Assembly: GCA_964431685.1 (NCBI GenBank)
Contig: CAYSLA010000182.1
Span: 1-6,671, forward strand
Direction of reading: 5' to 3'
Origin: CAYSLA01 sp964431685
GTDB lineage: Bacteria; Armatimonadota; UBA5829
Length of the DNA: 6,671 bases
Positions 4,841 through 6,671 of this stretch are shown piece by piece. The translations under genes were made by a program, and so were the position numbers. Each line of letters starts with the position of its first letter. The first letter of the stretch is position 1. The notes beneath the pieces are model-generated. The model was not told the DNA's origin, searched no databases, and saw only the letters and a program-made list of their open reading frames with translations.

Positions 4841-6237
4841 CTTAGCTTCTCCAGACGCTCGGATGCAAGTTTGGCAATGCCGCTGTCAGATGAGGAAGCA
4901 GCCTTTTCATACGCCGCAATCGCCTGCAATGTGCGGTGGAGTTCGACATTGACCTCGCCAAGCCGTAACCATATCGCGGGATCGCTCACAGGCAAAGCAG
5001 CCATTCGGTCCGCAGTTGCAGCGGCGCCTTTGCGATCATTCATCACCATCTGCAGCTCAACAAGTATACCGCCATCTCGCTGGTTGGGATCCTTCCGAAA
5101 CGCGGACTCCACCTGTTCACGAAGCATGCCGGCAATGCCGCGGCGATGCGCGTCGCGTGCAACCGCGGCCCATCCACCAGGTTTCGAAGCGCGCATCCGC
5201 GTAAGAAATGCCGAACACTGGGCGGAAGCTCGGCTCGCCCCATCCGCAGTCTCGCCAAGGTCCTGTTTCGGCTTGTCGGAGTGTGGTTTGGCGTCGGCAT
5301 AGAGAGCCTCGGACGCTGATGCCTTCGCGGCACCAACCCCGGCCAAGTCCGCTTTCGATTCACTGACACTCGGTGCCGCGGAAATGTCCTTGTCCATCAC
5401 GGGCGAAGCAGCTCCACGCCGAGGCACACGAGCAGCAAGGCCGTCAGCGGCCGTCTCGCCTTCTGTCATCGGTTTCCCGCCGTATGAGTACTCCTCTGTG
5501 GCGGTCTTCGGGGCACGCGCCCGCGAAGCATCAGCGACTGGCGTGACAGCGCGTCCCGGTACGTTTGCGCTGGGGGCAGGAGGAGGCGCAGCCCTGCGCG
5601 GCGCAAGGTCCGGAGCCGCAGCGACTAACATAGAGTCATCGGCTGTCGGCGACCGTCGCCCGGCGCTCGTGCCGGAGCCTGCCGCATTCAAGGGCGGGGC
5701 AGGATTGAGTCGTTTCTGCACTCCACCCTCGACTTTCCGCCCTGCACTCGCGTCCACTGCTGGCGAAGGAGCAGGGAGAGGTTTCGTGCCAACCATTTCT
5801 TCTTGATTCGTGGCTCCTGACTTCTGAATACCAGACTCTTCCTCACCGACTGATCTACCCAAACGGGCGTGCGGCGGGGTCTCCGGCCCAACGGCAATTC
5901 GTCCGATGCCGATGCCCACAACGGCAACCAGTACAGCCATTGCCCCGGCTGCGGCGAAGCGCGGCACGCGCCACCCCTGCTTAGGTCCAGACTGCTCCAC
6001 GCCAGAGCGCGCTATCTCGGCCAGAACCCTGTCTGCGAGATCGGCAGCAGGGGTCTGAGCCGCCGGTGCGCTTTCTCCAAGGACAAGGGAAGAGACGCGC
6101 AGAGCCTCAAGCTCCGCCCGGCAACTGGGGCAGTGCGAGAGATGACGCTCCAGCTTCTCCCGCTGTTTGCCCTCAACCGCACCTTCGACATAGGGCATCA
6201 GTATTCTCTTGTAGCCCGAACACCACATTTCTATCAT
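4837..6237 (-). CDS. Orphan zinc-finger anti-sigma-like membrane protein with C-terminal TPR-like region
   Basis: A 466-residue protein. The N-terminus carries a ZAS-type zinc site: Cys6, then H32-x3-C36-x2-C39 (HLSHCPSC) after an E/K-rich helix. One transmembrane segment lies at about 94-117 (FAAAGAMAVLVAVVGIGIGRIAV). A long low-complexity Ala/Pro/Ser/Arg linker spans about 118-340. The C-terminal ~115 residues are helical, and DPAIWLRLGEVNVELHRTLQAIAAYEKA (419-446) fits a tetratricopeptide repeat preceded by one or two degenerate ones. The TPR region would lie outside the membrane and could bind another protein. Unlike the other anti-sigma gene here, no sigma gene precedes it; it instead overlaps a D-cysteine desulfhydrase gene by ATGA. 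ATG 6237 has no good Shine-Dalgarno, and ATG 6228 (fourth codon) is an alternative. It may regulate a sigma factor encoded elsewhere, or be a zf-HC2 protein with another job. Confidence 0.82.
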   Translation of the reverse strand: MIEMWCSGYKRILMPYVEGAVEGKQREKLERHLSHCPSCRAELEALRVSSLVLGESAPAAQTPAADLADRVLAEIARSGVEQSGPKQGWRVPRFAAAGAMAVLVAVVGIGIGRIAVGPETPPHARLGRSVGEEESGIQKSGATNQEEMVGTKPLPAPSPAVDASAGRKVEGGVQKRLNPAPPLNAAGSGTSAGRRSPTADDSMLVAAAPDLAPRRAAPPPAPSANVPGRAVTPVADASRARAPKTATEEYSYGGKPMTEGETAADGLAARVPRRGAASPVMDKDISAAPSVSESKADLAGVGAAKASASEALYADAKPHSDKPKQDLGETADGASRASAQCSAFLTRMRASKPGGWAAVARDAHRRGIAGMLREQVESAFRKDPNQRDGGILVELQMVMNDRKGAAATADRMAALPVSDPAIWLRLGEVNVELHRTLQAIAAYEKAASSSDSGIAKLASERLEKLR

Positions 6238-6244
6238 GATAACA
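6236..6244 (-). promoter_or_regulatory. Possible extended -10 element at the anti-sigma-like gene start
   Basis: On the minus strand TGTTATCAT (6244-6236) matches the extended -10 consensus TGnTATAAT in all but one defined position. No -35 hexamer is present at 16-18 bases. Transcription would begin near 6229, giving an almost leaderless message for the alternative ATG at 6228, which fits the missing Shine-Dalgarno. It overlaps the first ATG, so both cannot be right. Match by chance is quite possible. Confidence 0.2.
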
Positions 6245-6261
6245 CATCACACAACCGTCGC

Positions 6262-6269
6262 GCCTACCA
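6262..6269. repeat. Left target-site duplication of the MITE-like insertion
   Basis: GCCTACCA directly abuts the left terminal inverted repeat and is repeated exactly at 6394-6401. One more base (C at 6261 and 6393) also matches, so the duplication could be read as nine bases with a 9-bp terminal repeat instead. Confidence 0.75.
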
Positions 6270-6393
6270 GTAAGAGCTCAGTCTCGCTAGGTACAACGTC
6301 ATGCCGGACTTGATCCGGCACCCATCCGGAGAAGGGATGGATTCTGAACCAAGTTCAGAATGACGTGGTTTCTCACATACTCCGAGCTCTTAC
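6270..6393. mobile_element. MITE-like non-autonomous insertion, about 124 bp
   Basis: Perfect 10-bp terminal inverted repeats GTAAGAGCTC (6270-6279) and GAGCTCTTAC (6384-6393) bound the element, and an identical 8-base GCCTACCA lies outside each end. This is the structure left by a DDE-type transposition. The interior has no ORF of use and is dominated by a cloverleaf of three hairpins (6296-6366). No transposase is in the window, so it would depend on one elsewhere that recognises these ends. An 8- or 9-base duplication is compatible with several IS families (for example IS1, IS66, IS256, IS1595 groups), so the parent cannot be named. The target duplication is still identical, which suggests a fairly recent insertion. 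It lies 24 bases or more upstream of the anti-sigma-like ATG, where a promoter or leader would normally be. Confidence 0.72.
6296..6366. repeat. Cloverleaf of three hairpins inside the insertion
   Basis: A closing stem ACGTCAT/ATGACGT (6296-6302 with 6360-6366) encloses three arms. The first is GCCGGA/TCCGGC with a CTTGA loop (6303-6319), the second CCATCC/GGATGG with a 7-base loop (6322-6340), and the third ATTCTGAA/TTCAGAAT with a CCAAG loop (6341-6361). The closing stem and arm three share a few bases, so they compete or stack. The core phrase ATGCCGGACTTGATCCGGCA is familiar to me from dispersed repeats in other bacteria, notably Alphaproteobacteria, which would be notable here. It is not a tRNA: there is no T-loop, anticodon-loop or acceptor-stem pattern. 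Confidence 0.75.
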
Positions 6394-6401
6394 GCCTACC
6401 A
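6394..6401. repeat. Right target-site duplication of the MITE-like insertion
   Basis: GCCTACCA directly after the right terminal repeat, identical to 6262-6269. Removing 6270-6393 plus one copy rejoins the flanks into a continuous sequence. Confidence 0.75.
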
Positions 6402-6556
6402 CTCCCCATAATCGCGGACGGGGCTGCTGGCCTCCCTGCACAGCGAGTGCCTGCATGTGTTTAGACTCACGCAGAGGGCAGAAACTTCAAAGCACAAGCC
6501 ATAATACTTAACAAATGCACGGTATGTACTCGCGCGAAACCGGGTGCAAGAGGGTG
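6402..6556. other. Intergenic stretch without a recognised gene
   Basis: No coding frame, RNA gene or strong repeat is visible. The only candidate signal is a minus-strand -10-like TATTAT (6506-6501) that lacks a good -35. If used, it would drive the anti-sigma-like gene through a leader of about 260 nt carrying the whole insertion. An imperfect inverted repeat CTGCATGTG/CTCACGCAG lies at 6451-6474. Confidence 0.4.
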
Positions 6557-6586
6557 TTGCCCTTTCGCTCTCCGGTATGCTATAAT
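6557..6586 (+). promoter_or_regulatory. Strong housekeeping promoter with extended -10, pointing out of the window
   Basis: A perfect TATAAT (6581-6586) is preceded by TGC (6578-6580), making a full extended -10, and by a partial -35 TTGCCC (6557-6562) with an 18-base spacer. Transcription should start near 6593 and run rightward. It is the best promoter-like sequence in the window and differs in base composition from its GC-rich surroundings. The gene it serves lies beyond the right edge. Confidence 0.65.
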
Positions 6587-6671
6587 AATCTTACTGTAGT
6601 TGTTGATTAGCTTCTGCACGGCCAGTGACGGCTATGCAGTGCGTGAGTTGGCTCTGTGAAGGTGCGCGGCA
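6587..6671 (+). other. 5' leader or start of an RNA gene beyond the window
   Basis: After the promoter, about 80 bases show no Shine-Dalgarno plus start that I trust before the edge; GTGAAGGTG at 6656 is possible but unsupported. A small structured element can form: CTGCA/TGCAG (6614-6618 with 6635-6639) enclosing GCC/GGC (6621-6623 with 6630-6632) and the loop AGTGAC. This could be the beginning of a structured leader or of a non-coding RNA. I do not recognise a known riboswitch, tmRNA, SRP RNA or RNase P start. Confidence 0.3.

Noticed and set aside
4592..5302. Plus-strand open frame of 236 codons antisense to the dcyD / anti-sigma-like boundary
   Set aside because: It lies opposite two well-supported genes, shows no recognisable domain, and its Ser/Arg/Ala-rich translation is typical of an antisense shadow in GC-rich DNA.
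5384..5806. Plus-strand Ala/Arg-rich open frame opposite the low-complexity linker
   Set aside because: It is explained by the GC-rich codon pattern of the linker on the other strand.
6296..6366. tRNA or tRNA-like gene because of the cloverleaf fold
   Set aside because: It has no conserved T-loop, D-loop or anticodon arm, and the closing stem and the third arm share bases.
6465..6648. 9-base inverted repeat ACTCACGCA (6465-6473) and TGCGTGAGT (6640-6648)
   Set aside because: The match stops abruptly on both sides, there is no flanking duplication, and the copies are about 166 bases apart; a chance match is likely.
1..6671. CRISPR array, integron site, toxin-antitoxin pair or phage module
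   Set aside because: No regularly spaced repeats, integrase, attachment core or typical small gene pair was found on either strand.

Overview
The window looks like chromosomal DNA of a fairly GC-rich bacterium that regulates envelope genes through ECF sigma factors with zinc-binding anti-sigma partners. An ECF sigma/anti-sigma pair, a secreted protein with a copper-amine-oxidase-N-like (stalk) domain, a paralogue of the uroporphyrinogen decarboxylase fold and palindromic intergenic repeats together recall Armatimonadota or a similar environmental phylum. That placement is an impression from gene content, not a demonstrated fact. No rRNA, tRNA, CRISPR array, phage gene or transposase gene was recognised.

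Layout: (1) Positions 1-1028, minus strand: a URO-D-fold protein with a strong Shine-Dalgarno, overlapped by four bases (ATGA) by a possible 35-residue ORF that ends at the window edge. (2) Positions 1029-1328: a divergent intergenic region with two palindromes (1056-1108), a weak sigma70-like promoter, and a 78-bp repeat that folds as a three-way junction (1221-1298). (3) Positions 1329-3770, plus strand: an operon of ECF sigma factor, membrane anti-sigma factor (ATGA overlap) and a secreted three-domain protein that starts four bases after the anti-sigma stop. (4) Positions 3771-3829: a short convergent gap with an 11-bp direct repeat and a weak hairpin. (5) Positions 3830-6237, minus strand: a second zinc-finger anti-sigma-like membrane protein with a long Ala/Pro linker and a C-terminal TPR-like region, overlapping by ATGA a PLP enzyme whose specificity residues point to D-cysteine desulfhydrase. 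(6) Positions 6238-6671: no gene. This stretch holds a non-autonomous insertion (MITE-like, about 124 bp, with 10-bp terminal inverted repeats, an 8-bp target duplication and a cloverleaf core) and a strong extended -10 promoter pointing rightward out of the window.

How the genes may work together: in the plus-strand operon the anti-sigma factor should hold the sigma factor at the membrane until an envelope signal releases it, and the secreted third protein is a natural target or sensor of that circuit. The minus-strand operon couples an anti-sigma-like protein that has no adjacent sigma gene to an enzyme that releases H2S from D-cysteine. A regulatory link between the two is possible, but nothing in the sequence proves it.

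The strongest unusual signal is the insertion at 6262-6401. Its target duplication, terminal repeats and cloverleaf core can all be read directly, and it lies just upstream of the orphan anti-sigma gene. I did not find convincing evidence of a wholly new biological system.
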